A DNA stretch of 64,000 bases from the NCBI RefSeq assembly GCF_036885605.1, contig NZ_CP142523.1, positions 2,108,001 through 2,172,000 of the forward strand, read 5' to 3'. The notes beneath the pieces are model-generated. The model made no database searches and was not told the DNA's origin. It saw nothing but the letters and a program-made list of their open reading frames with translations. The translations under genes were made by a program, and so were the position numbers. Every line of letters begins with the position of its first letter. Positions within the stretch are counted from its first letter, which is position 1. Positions 44,045-53,354 of this stretch are shown one piece after another. Source of the DNA: Janthinobacterium sp. TB1-E2. GTDB lineage: Bacteria; Pseudomonadota; Gammaproteobacteria; Burkholderiales; Burkholderiaceae_D.

Positions 44045-45154
44045 ATGAAGACCTCGTATTTTGCGCTTGCTGTGATAGGGATGGGGCCTTTCGCGCTGGG
44101 CGCGACGGCCCAGGCTGCCGATGGCGCAGGCAGTGCCGCATCCAGTAACGTTGCCGTGTACGGCGTGCTCGACGCGGGCATCGTGGCCGAACGCGGCTGC
44201 GTCGCCAATTGCGCCGGCGCCAAGGTGTCCGGCGGCGTCGCGTCCGGCTCGCGCCTGGGCGTGCAGGGCCGCGAAGCGCTGGGCAACGACGTCTCCGCCG
44301 TGTTTACCCTGGAAACGGGCATTCAGAACGACACGGGCCAGTCGGAAGAGGGCCGCTTGTTCGGCCGCCAGGCCTACGTGGGCCTCGACAGCCGCCTGGG
44401 CGCGCTGACCCTGGGGCGCCAGTACAACCTGCAATACCTGACCCTGACCGACGTGGCCGACCCGTTCAAGGGCGGCATGGCCGGCAGCGCCGGCAATCTG
44501 GCCGGCTACAGCGTGAAACGCTACGACAATACCGTCAAATACGTCACTCCCGCCTTGCGCGGCGTGACCGCCAGCGCCATCTACAGTTTCGGCGAATCGC
44601 CGTACAGCAGCGCCAACAACCGCGCGTATGGCGCCACCCTCGGCTATTCGTCCGGCGCCGTGAATGTCAGCGTGTCGCACCAGCGCAAGAACAACTTCAT
44701 CCTCGCTTCCGGCACCTTGCCCGCCATCGACATGTCGGCCCGCAACACCTTGATCGCGGCCAATATCGACCTGAAAGTGGCCACCGCCTTTGCCGCCGTG
44801 GGCGTGAACAAGGGCTATGGCAGTTCCCCATGGGACCCGAACAATGCCTACAGCTCGCTGGCCCTGTCGATGTCGTCGTCGGACAGCCGCGACACCTTGC
44901 TGGGCGTGTCCGTGCCCGTGGGCGGCTTCAAGCTGCTGGCCTCGTACGTGCGCAAGGATGACCGCGACCTGGCTGATCGCGATGCCAAGCAGGTGGCCGT
45001 CGGCCTCACGTATTCGCTGTCAAAACGCAGCGATTTCTACGCGTCCTACGCGAAGATCCACAACAAGAATGGCGCCCGCTACACGGTGGGCAATGCCAGC
45101 GATGCGGGCCGCGGCGATGCCGCCTTCAATATGGGCTTCCGTCACGGTTTCTGA
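44045..45154 (+). CDS. outer-membrane porin (Gram-negative, beta-proteobacterial type)
   Basis: 369 residues. Signal peptide 1-24 ending AQA|ADGAG. The 16-strand barrel of the porin_4 family shows SNVAVYGVLDAGIVAE at its first strand, SRLGVQGREALGNDVSAVFTLE, RLFGRQAYVGL and GALTLGRQYN, and the last strand ends in phenylalanine (MGFRHGF), as outer-membrane insertion requires. CVANC in the first loop is an additional likely disulfide. Overlaps the convergent DUF3617 gene by 13 bp. Confidence 0.93.
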   Translation: MKTSYFALAVIGMGPFALGATAQAADGAGSAASSNVAVYGVLDAGIVAERGCVANCAGAKVSGGVASGSRLGVQGREALGNDVSAVFTLETGIQNDTGQSEEGRLFGRQAYVGLDSRLGALTLGRQYNLQYLTLTDVADPFKGGMAGSAGNLAGYSVKRYDNTVKYVTPALRGVTASAIYSFGESPYSSANNRAYGATLGYSSGAVNVSVSHQRKNNFILASGTLPAIDMSARNTLIAANIDLKVATAFAAVGVNKGYGSSPWDPNNAYSSLALSMSSSDSRDTLLGVSVPVGGFKLLASYVRKDDRDLADRDAKQVAVGLTYSLSKRSDFYASYAKIHNKNGARYTVGNASDAGRGDAAFNMGFRHGF

Positions 45155-45720
45155 CCAGCAGCGCTTGATGGCGCAGGGCACGTTGCTCCCAGCCACTTGC
45201 CGTTGCTCGTTACATTCACCTGTTCCGGCGTGCCGCGCGCGCTGGTGGTCACCGCCAGCTGCATGTTGAACGCCTGCTCGCCGCTGAACAAGACCTTGCC
45301 TTCGCCGCTCGATTTCGGATTCGCGCACGTGAACGACACGTGCATGCCGCCCGCGATATCCTTGTTCTTCGAGGTGCAATCGCCGGGCTGACCCGTGGGA
45401 ATCTGCTTGCGCGCGGCCATTTCCGGCGTCACGCACGCCGTCACGCGCACGGCGCCGTCTGCGCCCACGGTGGGCATGGCCATGCCGCGGCTGGCCGCCA
45501 TGCTTTCCAGCTGCTTGCGTTGATCGGGAGGAAGGTTGCCCAGCTGCTGCAACACCATGGACATGGCGTTGTCGGTGGCGGCGTCGGGCGATGCCATCTT
45601 GCTGTCGACTTGCCACAGGCCCGCCTTGATGGTGGTGGAGGGCGAGGCGGCCTGGGCGCTGGCCTGGCTGCCCAAGGCGGCGCAAGCCAGCAGACTCAGG
45701 CGTAGCAAAGAATGTTTCAT
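45142..45720 (-). CDS. DUF3617 family periplasmic protein
   Basis: 192 residues, signal peptide 1-24 (ASAQA). The DUF3617 pattern is clear: IKAGLWQVDSKM at the mature N-terminus, VTACVTPEMAARK, GDCTSKN and a final GKWLGATCP. Cysteines occur in pairs suited to disulfides. Function unknown; usually a small periplasmic protein. ATG 45720 chosen for the signal peptide. Confidence 0.85.
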   Translation of the reverse strand: MKHSLLRLSLLACAALGSQASAQAASPSTTIKAGLWQVDSKMASPDAATDNAMSMVLQQLGNLPPDQRKQLESMAASRGMAMPTVGADGAVRVTACVTPEMAARKQIPTGQPGDCTSKNKDIAGGMHVSFTCANPKSSGEGKVLFSGEQAFNMQLAVTTSARGTPEQVNVTSNGKWLGATCPAPSSAAGQKP

Positions 45721-45787
45721 GTTGGCGTCTCCAAAAAAGGCAGACCCCAGCATACGGCATGGCAAGCGGGGCACGCTTGCCATTGTG

Positions 45788-47335
45788 TTACAAACTGTGA
45801 TCAGGCTCGATGCGGCGCACGTCGACGCTGGCGATGCGGCGCTCGTCGGCCTCGAGGATTTCATAGCGCAGATCGTCGAGTTCCAGCACTTCGCCCACGG
45901 CCGGCATGTTTTCGAAATGCGCCAGCAGGAAGCCGGCCAGCGAGTTGTATTCGCCGTCTTCGCTGACCAGGGTTTCCGTCTCGAACACTTGCTCCAGGTA
46001 ATGCAGGTCCGTCGCGCCGTCGATGCGCCAGTGGCCGGGGCCCAGCACTTCCACGTCGGGCTGCTCGTCCTCGTCGGGGAATTCGCCGGCGATGGCTTCG
46101 AGGATGTCGATCGGCGTGAGCACGCCTTGCACCGTGCCGAACTCGTCGACCACCAGCACCAGCTGGCCGCGCGAGCGCTTCAGCGTTTCCATGGCTTTCA
46201 GCACGCCGGCCGCTTCCGGCACGACGACGGCTTCGCGCATGCTGGCCGGGTCGATCTTGCCGTGCGACACCAGGTCCTCGATCAGGTCCTTGCTGCGCGC
46301 GATGCCGACCACATTGTCGAGGTCGTCATTGCAGACAGGAATCATGCTGTGCGGCGTGTCGCGCAGCAGCTGCAGCATCTTGTCGCTGCTGTCGTTCAGG
46401 TTGACCCACGACACGTCGCCGCGCGGCGTCATCACGGAGCGGATCGAGCGCTCGGCCAGGGTCAGCACGCCGCTGACCATGTTGCGCTCTTCCACGCCGA
46501 AGGCGGAGACGTCGGGCAATTCCTTGACTTCGTGCTCTTCGACGGTTTCGCGGCCCTTGCGTCCGCCCAGCAGGCTCAGCACGGCTTGCGCCGTGCGGTC
46601 GCGCAGCGGGGCGTTCGATTGCAGCTTGAGGAAGTTGCGGCGCGCCAGCTGGTTGAAGAACTCGATGACGATGGAAAAGCCGATGGCCGCGTACAGATAG
46701 CCTTTCGGAATGTGGAAGCCCAGGCCTTCGGCCACCAGCGACAGGCCGATCATCAGCAGGAAGCTCAGGCACAGCACGACGACGGTGGGGTGGGCGTTGA
46801 CGAAGCGCGTCAGCACTTTCGAGGCCAGCATCATGACGACGATGGAAATGACGACGGCCGCCATCATCACGTACAGGTTTTCCACCATGCCGACGGCCGT
46901 GATGACGGCGTCGAGCGAAAAGACGGCGTCGAGCACGACGATCTGCGCCACCACGAGGCCGAAGCCGGCGTAGACTTTCGGGCCCGTCTGGGCGTGCGTG
47001 ACGCCTTCGAGGCGTTCGTGCAGTTCGCTGGTGGCCTTGAACAGCAGGAACATGCCGCCGAGGAGCAGGATCAGGTCGCGCCCCGAGAACGAGAATGTCC
47101 ATATGGAAAACAATGGCGTCGTCAGGGTGACCAGCCAGGAAATCAGCGAGAGCAGGCCCAGGCGCATGACGAGGGCCAGGGTCAGGCCCAGCACCCTGGC
47201 CTTGTCGCGCTGGTGCGGCGGCAGCTTCTCGGCCAGGATGGCGATGAAAATCAGGTTGTCGATGCCCAGTACGATTTCCAGTACGACCAGCGTCAGCAGG
47301 CCGACCCAGATTGTCGGGTCAAATAACCATTCCAT
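45788..47335 (-). CDS. TerC family membrane protein with CBS and CorC domains
   Basis: 515 residues. Residues 1-235 are the TerC membrane part ([18 protein letters not shown] and [18 protein letters not shown] with the conserved aspartates). Residues about 290-420 are a CBS pair ([29 protein letters not shown]), and the rest is a CorC/HlyC-type C-terminal domain. This is the YoaE/YegH architecture, linked with metal-ion transport. A second, smaller TerC protein is at 24688. Single-gene unit. Confidence 0.9.
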   Translation of the reverse strand: MEWLFDPTIWVGLLTLVVLEIVLGIDNLIFIAILAEKLPPHQRDKARVLGLTLALVMRLGLLSLISWLVTLTTPLFSIWTFSFSGRDLILLLGGMFLLFKATSELHERLEGVTHAQTGPKVYAGFGLVVAQIVVLDAVFSLDAVITAVGMVENLYVMMAAVVISIVVMMLASKVLTRFVNAHPTVVVLCLSFLLMIGLSLVAEGLGFHIPKGYLYAAIGFSIVIEFFNQLARRNFLKLQSNAPLRDRTAQAVLSLLGGRKGRETVEEHEVKELPDVSAFGVEERNMVSGVLTLAERSIRSVMTPRGDVSWVNLNDSSDKMLQLLRDTPHSMIPVCNDDLDNVVGIARSKDLIEDLVSHGKIDPASMREAVVVPEAAGVLKAMETLKRSRGQLVLVVDEFGTVQGVLTPIDILEAIAGEFPDEDEQPDVEVLGPGHWRIDGATDLHYLEQVFETETLVSEDGEYNSLAGFLLAHFENMPAVGEVLELDDLRYEILEADERRIASVDVRRIEPDHSL

Positions 47336-47418
47336 GTGTGTAACCTTGTAAAGTCAGTAAGTATCAAGCTTGCCTGGCGGCTGGTGCCCCGGGCGTGATG
47401 GGTGCTGCCGTGTTCGTC

Positions 47419-47742
47419 TCAGTGGCGGACGCGCGGCGGCCGGGTGGCCAGTCGCACGTCCGCTTCGGAAAGTGCGCCCGGTCCCGCTTGCCAAATGATG
47501 GCGTAAAACGGTACGGCCTGGCGCGAGCTCGGGTACAGCGTGATGGGATCGTTGTCGCATTCGTTGGCGTCGCAGCTGTCGCCGGGCTGGCCGGCATCGT
47601 GGCAATCGGCGGCAGGCGTGGCGGTAACGCCGGCGACATCAAGGTGCTGGAATGGGGAGGGGCTGGCGTAGGCCATGCTGGCGAACGCCTGGGGCAAAGC
47701 GATGAAAACAAAAAGGCAGAGCAGGACGAGAGCTCGTCTCAT
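47419..47742 (-). CDS. small exported protein of unknown function
   Basis: 107 residues. A signal peptide (RRALVLLCLFVFIALPQAFA, then MAYA) is followed by a short cysteine-containing segment (C47, C57, C62 in DCHDAGQPGDSCDANECDN), which could bind a metal. No known family recognised. The gene has no good ribosome-binding site; a near-consensus TATACT is at 47776-47771 on its strand, about 30 bp before the ATG. Confidence 0.45.
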   Translation of the reverse strand: MRRALVLLCLFVFIALPQAFASMAYASPSPFQHLDVAGVTATPAADCHDAGQPGDSCDANECDNDPITLYPSSRQAVPFYAIIWQAGPGALSEADVRLATRPPRVRH

Positions 47743-47970
47743 ATACAGGCAGATAGTTCTGGAACCGTGGAGTATAACACGGGCAGATAACAGCTTGATG
47801 ACAGGGACTTGCGCAAGTGACAAGCATGACGTAAATTGTGAAATGGCAATAATTTCACGTAGTGGCGAAGACGCAGCGCAAGCTCCGTGATCATTCTTGC
47901 ACTCAGTATGTATTCCATGGCGCTTGCTGTTGCGCCTTGCCCAATCATGTAGTGTTACCAGGACTCTGCC

Positions 47971-50817
47971 TTGAAACCAATTACCGCCCTCCTGCTTGCC
48001 GCCGGCATCTTGTCGCCGTCGTTCATCCTGGCCGCCACCCCCGTCGAAGCGGCACCGACCCAGAAAACCGGCAAGGCCGCGCCTAATCGCGCCGCCGCCG
48101 TCAAGGTCACGTCCGTCGAAGGCATTACCGAATACCGGCTGGCCAATGGCTTGCGCGTGCTGCTGTTCCCCGATGCCAGCAAGCCGACCCTGACCACCAA
48201 CATCGTCTACCTGGTCGGTTCGCGCCATGAAAACTATGGCGAAACGGGCATGGCCCACTTGCTCGAGCACTTGCTGTTCAAGCCCAGCGCCAACTTCGGC
48301 ATCAAGAAGGGCACGAAAACCCCGGTCGAGATCCTGAACTCGACGGGCGCGCAGTTCAACGGCACCACCTGGTACGACCGCACCAATTACTACGCCACCT
48401 TCCCCGCCAACGACGACAATCTGCGCCAGATGCTGGCCATGGAAGCGGACCGCATGGTCAACGCGGCCATCGACCAGAACGACCTGTGGAATCCGAAGAC
48501 ACAGAAGGGTGAAATGACGGTCGTGCGCAACGAGTTCGAGATGGGCGAGAGCGACCCGATCGGCGTGACGAGCGAGCGCATCCAGGCCATCGCCTACGAC
48601 TGGCACAACTACGGCAAGTCGACCATCGGCGCCCGTTCCGACATCGAGCAGGTGAACATTCCCCGCCTGCGCGCGTTTTACCATAAATATTATCAGCCCG
48701 ATAACGCCGTGCTGATGGTGGCGGGCCGCTTCGATGAGGCGAAGGTCTTGAAGCAGATCAATGAACTGTTCGGCAAAATCCCGAAACCGACGCGCGTGAT
48801 CGAACCGACCTACACGGCCGAACCGGTGCAGGATGGCGAGCGCGCCGTGACGGTGCGCCGCAGCGGCGGCACGCAGTTCGTCGGCGCCGGCTACCACGTG
48901 GCGCCGTCCGGCAATCCGGACGCCGTCGCCATCGAGGTGCTCGGCCACGTGCTGACGGATGCACCGGCCGGCCGCCTGCACAAGGCGCTGGTGGAAACCA
49001 AGCTGGCCAGCAAGATCGAATACAACTCGGTAAGCAACCTGGAGCCGGGCTACAACCTGTTCGGCGCGCTGGTGCCTGTCGATGGCAACCTCGACGCGGC
49101 GCAAGCGGCCATGCTGAAAGTGCTGGAAGACTTGAAGTCGCAGCCGGTCACGGACGCGGAAGTGGCGCGCGTGAAACAGCAGCTGAACAAGCAGGTCGAA
49201 CTGATCACGTCGAACACGGCGCGCATGACGATCGCCCTGACGGAATCGCTGGCGGCCGGCGACTGGCGTCTGTTCTTCCTGCAGCGCGACCAGCTCGACA
49301 AGCTGACGACGGCGCAGGTGCGGGCGGCGGCCGAGAAATACCTGAAGAGCTCGAACCGCACCCTGGGCCGTTTCATCCCTACCGATACGCCGGACCGCAC
49401 CGTCGTGCCGGCCTATGCCGACGTGGCGCCGCAACTGGCCGGCTACACGGGCCGCGCCGTCGTGGCGCAGGGCGAAGCGTTCGACCCGAGCCCCGACAAT
49501 ATCGAAGCGCGCACCACGCGCTTCACCTTGCCGAATGGCTTGAAAGGCGCCTTGCTGCCGAAGAAAACCAAGGGCAATACCGTCAGCATCGTGTTGAAAT
49601 TGCAGATCGGCAGCGAAGAGAGCTTGCGCGGCAAGGGGCAAGTGGGCAGCTACACGGCCAATCTGCTGTCGCGCGGCACGGATAAACTGTCGCGCCAGGA
49701 AGTGAAGGACAAGTTCGACCAGTTGGGTACGCAAGTGGCGATTTCGGGCGGCGCCGAGGGCGTCACCGCCATGCTGACGGGCAAGCGCGAGAACTTGCCG
49801 GCCGCCATGGACCTGCTGGCGCAAGTGCTGCAAAAGCCGGCCCTGAGCGAAACGGAATTCCTGGAATTGCAGCGCGAGCGCGTCGGCCGCGCGGAGCAGG
49901 AATTGCCTGAACCGCAGCCGCTGGCCGTGAACGCCTTCCGTCGCCTGCTCGACGCCACGCCGGAAGGCCATGTGCGCCACGTGGCCACCTTGCCGGCGGA
50001 ACTGGCGCAATGGAAAGCCATCAAGGTTGCCGATGTGAAAGCCTTCCATGGCGCCTACTATGGCGCCTCGAACGCCACCTTTGCCGCTGTCGGCGACTTC
50101 GATCCGGCCGCGCTGAAGGCGCAAGTGGCCAGCCTGTACGGCAGTTGGAAGGCGCAGCAGCCGTATGTACGCATTCTTGACGCCGTCAAGCCTGTCAGCG
50201 GCGAGAAAGTCACGCTGGAAACGCCGGACAAGGCCAACAGCGTGCTGTTCGCCATCCAGCCGATTCCCCTCAAGGATGATGCCGCCGGCTATCCGGCCTT
50301 GCTGATGGCCAATCACATGCTGGGTGGCGGCGCCTTGCGCAGCCGCCTGGCCGACCGCATCCGCCAGAAGGAAGGCCTGTCGTACGGCGTCGGTTCGCAA
50401 GTGAGCATTCCGTCGCGCGAGCCGGCCGGCTACTGGATGGCGTATGCCATCAGCGCGCCGCAAAACACGGTCAAGGTGGAAGCGGCCCTGCGCGAGGAAA
50501 TCGCCAAGGTGCTGGCCGACGGCTTCACGGAAGCCGAACTGGTTGAAGCGAAGAAAGGCTGGCTGCAATCGGAAGAAGTGGGCCGCACGCAGGACGCGGG
50601 CCTGGCGCGCGAACTGGCTGGCTACCTGGCGCAGGACCGCACGATGGCGTACGACAAGGACCTGGAAGCGAAAGTGGCCGCCTTGACCTTGGCACAAGTG
50701 AACCAGGGCCTGCGCGAATACCTGAAGCCATCGGCCGTTTCGGTGGTGGTGGCGGGCGACTTCGCCAAGGTGGCGAAAGAGGGTGAAAGCGGCGCCAAGG
50801 CAACGACGTCGAAATAA
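47971..50817 (+). CDS. M16 family zinc metallopeptidase (pitrilysin-like, double domain)
   Basis: 948 residues, exported by a signal peptide (residues 1-22). The inverted zinc motif HLLEH is at 96-100 and the downstream glutamate probably E188 (VVRNEFEM). The second M16 half (from about 500) lacks HxxEH and is the inactive partner domain, as in pitrilysins. Start is TTG 47971. A strong bidirectional terminator follows at 50832-50871. Periplasmic peptide degradation is the likely role. Confidence 0.92.
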   Translation: MKPITALLLAAGILSPSFILAATPVEAAPTQKTGKAAPNRAAAVKVTSVEGITEYRLANGLRVLLFPDASKPTLTTNIVYLVGSRHENYGETGMAHLLEHLLFKPSANFGIKKGTKTPVEILNSTGAQFNGTTWYDRTNYYATFPANDDNLRQMLAMEADRMVNAAIDQNDLWNPKTQKGEMTVVRNEFEMGESDPIGVTSERIQAIAYDWHNYGKSTIGARSDIEQVNIPRLRAFYHKYYQPDNAVLMVAGRFDEAKVLKQINELFGKIPKPTRVIEPTYTAEPVQDGERAVTVRRSGGTQFVGAGYHVAPSGNPDAVAIEVLGHVLTDAPAGRLHKALVETKLASKIEYNSVSNLEPGYNLFGALVPVDGNLDAAQAAMLKVLEDLKSQPVTDAEVARVKQQLNKQVELITSNTARMTIALTESLAAGDWRLFFLQRDQLDKLTTAQVRAAAEKYLKSSNRTLGRFIPTDTPDRTVVPAYADVAPQLAGYTGRAVVAQGEAFDPSPDNIEARTTRFTLPNGLKGALLPKKTKGNTVSIVLKLQIGSEESLRGKGQVGSYTANLLSRGTDKLSRQEVKDKFDQLGTQVAISGGAEGVTAMLTGKRENLPAAMDLLAQVLQKPALSETEFLELQRERVGRAEQELPEPQPLAVNAFRRLLDATPEGHVRHVATLPAELAQWKAIKVADVKAFHGAYYGASNATFAAVGDFDPAALKAQVASLYGSWKAQQPYVRILDAVKPVSGEKVTLETPDKANSVLFAIQPIPLKDDAAGYPALLMANHMLGGGALRSRLADRIRQKEGLSYGVGSQVSIPSREPAGYWMAYAISAPQNTVKVEAALREEIAKVLADGFTEAELVEAKKGWLQSEEVGRTQDAGLARELAGYLAQDRTMAYDKDLEAKVAALTLAQVNQGLREYLKPSAVSVVVAGDFAKVAKEGESGAKATTSK

Positions 50818-50831
50818 GCTGTTTTACATGG

Positions 50832-50871
50832 AAAAAACCCGCCGGCAAGTTACCTTGCCGGCGGGTTTTTT
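50832..50871. terminator. bidirectional intrinsic terminator
   Basis: AACCCGCCGGCAAG (50836-50849), TTAC loop, CTTGCCGGCGGGTT (50854-50867), with A and T runs on the two sides. It serves the convergent M16 and OmpA genes. Confidence 0.95.
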
Positions 50872-50887
50872 ATTGATGCGTGTCAGC

Positions 50888-51571
50888 TTAGCGTGGGGCA
50901 AGCTCGGCTACATAGATTTCCACGCGGCGATTGCGTGCGCGTCCCGATGCATCGGCATTCGAGGCGATCGGCTCGCGGGCGCCGCGGCCTTCCGTCACGA
51001 CGCGGGTCGGCGAGACGCCGCGCATCGACAGGTAGTCGCGCGTGTGCGCTGCGCGTTCCACCGACAGCGGCTCATTGATGGAATCGCTGCCCGTGCTGTC
51101 CGTGTGGCCGATGATGCTGACCGTCGTGTTCGGGTTTTCATTCAGGGTGGCGGCGAAGCGGTCGAGGATGGGGCGGAAGTTGCCCTTGATGTCGGCGCGG
51201 TTGGTATCGAAGGAAATGTCGCTCGGGATTTCCATTTTCAGGCGGTTATCGGCCGTTTGCGACACTTGCACACCAGTACCCTGTGTCGCTTGTTCCATCG
51301 CGCGCTTCTGGTTTTCCATGCGGTTCGACCAGATATTGCCGACCACGGCGCCAGCTGCGGCACCGATCAGGGCGCCGCCGGCCGTGCGGCCGCTGCTGCC
51401 GCCACCGGTGGTGCCGCCGATCAAGGCGCCCAGGCCCGCGCCGATGCCGGCGCCCGTGGCCGTGCCACGCTGCGTCGAGGACATGTCCGCACAGCCGGTG
51501 GCGGCCAATGCGATCACCAGCATGCCGATCAGGGATTTGGCGCCAGGGCCTTTTTTGAATGTTTCTTTCAT
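50888..51571 (-). CDS. OmpA-domain lipoprotein with glycine zipper
   Basis: 227 residues. Lipobox ALAATGC near residue 26; glycine zipper GAGIGAGLGALIGG and GGALIGAAAGAVVGN at about 40-85; then a C-terminal OmpA peptidoglycan-binding domain (ISFDTNRADIKGNFRPILD; SIIGHTDSTGSDSINEPLS; RVVTEGRGAREPIA). It should anchor the outer membrane to the cell wall. ATG 51571 has AAGGAGAAA before it. First of the envelope-stress-type genes in this part of the window. Confidence 0.93.
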   Translation of the reverse strand: MKETFKKGPGAKSLIGMLVIALAATGCADMSSTQRGTATGAGIGAGLGALIGGTTGGGSSGRTAGGALIGAAAGAVVGNIWSNRMENQKRAMEQATQGTGVQVSQTADNRLKMEIPSDISFDTNRADIKGNFRPILDRFAATLNENPNTTVSIIGHTDSTGSDSINEPLSVERAAHTRDYLSMRGVSPTRVVTEGRGAREPIASNADASGRARNRRVEIYVAELAPR

Positions 51572-51734
51572 GGATTTTCTCCTTGTTTTGTTATTGGGAC
51601 ATACCCAGGAATTACCTGCACACGTTACTGCAAAATGCCGCGGCGTGCCAGTGCGCACGCACTGTATGCAAAAGGCGGCAAAAAGGCGGCGCCGTTTGCA
51701 CGCGCGCCGCCCTGTCTGGCCAGTGCGCTGGCCT

Positions 51735-51881
51735 CTATAAACCGCGCCCGCTGATCAAACGCAGCAGCACCATGATCACGGCGACCACCAGCAGAATGTG
51801 AATGAAGCCGCCAATGGTATAGGAAGTTACCAGGCCCAGCAGCCAAAGAATAATGAGTACGACGGCGATTGTATACAGCAT
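51735..51881 (-). CDS. Lmo0937-type small membrane protein
   Basis: 48 residues and two membrane helices (LYTIAVVLIILWLLGLV and HILLVVAVIMVLLRLI), the form of the short lmo0937/DUF5670 proteins. GGAGGA precedes ATG 51881. A palindrome of the YGTRCG-N4-CGYACR type is upstream at 52022-52037. The role is unknown; related genes are often stress-induced. Confidence 0.8.
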   Translation of the reverse strand: MLYTIAVVLIILWLLGLVTSYTIGGFIHILLVVAVIMVLLRLISGRGL

Positions 51882-52021
51882 GATGTGTCCTCCGAGAGTA
51901 ATGTGTGGATGACGGCGGCTGCCTTGGCCGTGCGCTGTCATCGGTTTTTGTCATTGCGCGGCGACTGGGTCGCTGAGCGCTGATGCCATGACTTATTGTC
52001 TACTTTGTTTCTGAAATTTTC

Positions 52022-52037
52022 TGTACGGTGCCGTACA
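52022..52037. promoter_or_regulatory. palindrome site A: TGTACG-GTGC-CGTACA
   Basis: Arms are perfect. It lies 141-156 bp before the 48-residue membrane protein gene (leftward) and is the cleanest copy of the motif found in eight places between 52 and 63 kb. Confidence 0.7.
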
Positions 52038-52076
52038 CAAGCCTTATTTACCCAACTTATTCCTGATTTAGCCAGC

Positions 52077-52343
52077 TTATTTGGCCAGATTCCGCTCGCG
52101 CAGCGGCGGCCGTTCCTGTTCGCCATCCATGCCCGGTATCCAGGCCAGCATGCCGGCCAGGCCGATGGCGCCGGCCAGGCAGCTGACCATGCCGCCCGTC
52201 AGCAACAGCATCACGCCAAACACGGGCGCGCTCGCTTGCACGGGCGCCAGGTCCAGCGCGCAGAAGCCGAGCGCGGTGGCCAATGCGCCGCCCCCGATAA
52301 AGCCGAGCCAGATCCGGCGACTGCCTGTCTTGTCGTTTTCCAT
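52077..52343 (-). CDS. small membrane protein, unknown function
   Basis: 88 residues with two membrane helices: LGFIGGGALATALGFCAL (18-35) and FGVMLLLTGGMVSCLAGAI (44-62), and a charged tail ERPPLRERN. No family recognised. AAGGAG is at a good distance before ATG 52343. Palindrome site H is 68 bp upstream. Confidence 0.65.
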   Translation of the reverse strand: MENDKTGSRRIWLGFIGGGALATALGFCALDLAPVQASAPVFGVMLLLTGGMVSCLAGAIGLAGMLAWIPGMDGEQERPPLRERNLAK

Positions 52344-52410
52344 CGCATCTCCTTGAAGACATCCGTTGAACTTTCTTGAGTGCATCATCTCGCGGGACGG
52401 CAAGCTCATC

Positions 52411-52426
52411 TGTACGCCAACGAACA
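52411..52426. promoter_or_regulatory. palindrome site H: TGTACG-CCAA-CGAACA
   Basis: One mismatch from symmetry. It lies 68-83 bp before the 88-residue membrane protein gene. Confidence 0.55.
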
Positions 52427-52430
52427 TTAT

Positions 52431-52461
52431 CAAAAAGAAAACGCCCGGACAGGCCGGGCGT
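52431..52461 (-). terminator. intrinsic terminator of the glycine-zipper/poly-Q gene
   Basis: Minus strand: ACGCCCGG (52461-52454), 5-base loop, CCGGGCGT (52448-52441), then TTTTCTTTTT. Confidence 0.85.
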
Positions 52462-52508
52462 GTGTTGAATTTGCAACTAATCGCGGCAGCGGCGCCGCCG
52501 CGGTTCGC

Positions 52509-53180
52509 TTAGCCCATGGCGCGCAAGCCGCCGTTGACGATGCGCACGCGGTCGCCCTGGCGCCAGTTCGGCGCGGCGCTCTGGTGCACGGTGCGCGTCT
52601 TGCCGTTATCGAGGCGCACGACGATGTTGTAGCTGCGCGTGGCGCGCACGCTGCCTTCGATCTGGTTGCCGGCCACGGCGCCGCCAACGGCACCCAGCAC
52701 GGTAGCCAGTTGCTTGCCATGACCGCCGCCTACCTGGTTGCCCAGCAAGCCGCCGACGACGGCGCCGCCGGCCGCGCCGACGCCGCTGCCTTCGGCGCGC
52801 GTATTGACTTCATGGATGGCTTCGATCACGCCGCAATTGCTGCACACTTGCGGCGCCGGGGCTGCTGCGTATTGTTGCTGTGGTTGCGGCTGGGGCTGTG
52901 GCTGGCGCACCGGTTGCTGCTGTTGCTGTTGCTGTTGCTGCTGCTGTGGCGGCAGGGCGGCCAGCGGCTGCGCGCCGGCAGGCTGCAGGTTCGCTGGCGG
53001 CTGGTTCGCCTGCAGGCTGGCCATCTGCTCGGCCGAGGTGCTCGCTGCCAGCGGCTGGCTATCGCCCTGGGACGAAGGCAGCCAGCCCATCAGGGCCGCC
53101 GTGCCGACGCCGCAAAACAGCAGGACGGCGACGGCGGCGGCAAGCACCAGCGGATGGAGGGATTTGGTGGTGGTGGTCAT
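52509..53180 (-). CDS. glycine-zipper 2TM envelope protein with polyglutamine tract
   Basis: 223 residues. An N-terminal membrane anchor LVLAAAVAVLLFCGVGTAALM (13-33, given in part) is followed by a low-complexity linker of eleven consecutive glutamines and several QP pairs, then CSNCGVIEAIHEVNTR, a glycine zipper (GAAGGAVVGGLLGNQVGGG and VLGAVGGAVAGNQ) and a small beta domain (YNIVVRLDNGKTRTV; GDRVRIVNG). The latter half matches 17-kDa surface-antigen proteins. Linker length can change by slippage. Divergent from the Crp/Fnr gene; site D lies between. Confidence 0.88.
   Translation of the reverse strand: MTTTTKSLHPLVLAAAVAVLLFCGVGTAALMGWLPSSQGDSQPLAASTSAEQMASLQANQPPANLQPAGAQPLAALPPQQQQQQQQQQQPVRQPQPQPQPQQQYAAAPAPQVCSNCGVIEAIHEVNTRAEGSGVGAAGGAVVGGLLGNQVGGGHGKQLATVLGAVGGAVAGNQIEGSVRATRSYNIVVRLDNGKTRTVHQSAAPNWRQGDRVRIVNGGLRAMG
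52914..52946. repeat. trinucleotide (CAG/CAA) repeat, 11 codons
   Basis: Eleven glutamine codons of the poly-Q linker; on the plus strand these are TTG/CTG triplets from 52914 to 52946. Interrupted rather than pure, so only moderately unstable. Confidence 0.8.
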
Positions 53181-53268
53181 GGAAGGCTCCTTGTTTTTAA
53201 AATAATTAAATGGGTAGTGCGTGTTATCCGTGCATGCGGCCAGTGTGCTGTACCGCTTGCCCCGCTTC

Positions 53269-53284
53269 CGTGCGTCACCGTACA
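53269..53284. promoter_or_regulatory. palindrome site D: CGTGCG-TCAC-CGTACA
   Basis: Between the divergent poly-Q gene (89 bp from its start) and the Crp/Fnr gene (71 bp from its start). A degenerate copy GGTACC-GCAC-CGTAGG follows at 53294-53309. Consistent with autoregulation. Confidence 0.65.
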
Positions 53285-53354
53285 TACAGGGACGGTACCG
53301 CACCGTAGGCTAGGTAAAAATTATGTCGAGTTGTAACGACACCAAGGAAAAGCA

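Noticed and set aside
45536..47326. 596-codon plus-strand frame opposite the TerC-CBS gene
   Set aside because: Composition is histidine/glutamine/alanine-rich nonsense typical of antisense reading; the minus-strand TerC-CBS protein is clear.
47419..50697. Very long open frame (over 1000 codons) on the minus strand opposite the M16 peptidase gene
   Set aside because: It is an antisense shadow made by high GC at third positions; the protein has no domain sense. Only its last 107 codons, beyond the peptidase gene, make a plausible small exported protein.
51653..51666. GTGCG-CA-CGCAC-like palindrome upstream of the OmpA gene at 50888
   Set aside because: It resembles the eight-site motif but the spacer is 2 bp and not 4, so it is not counted as a member.
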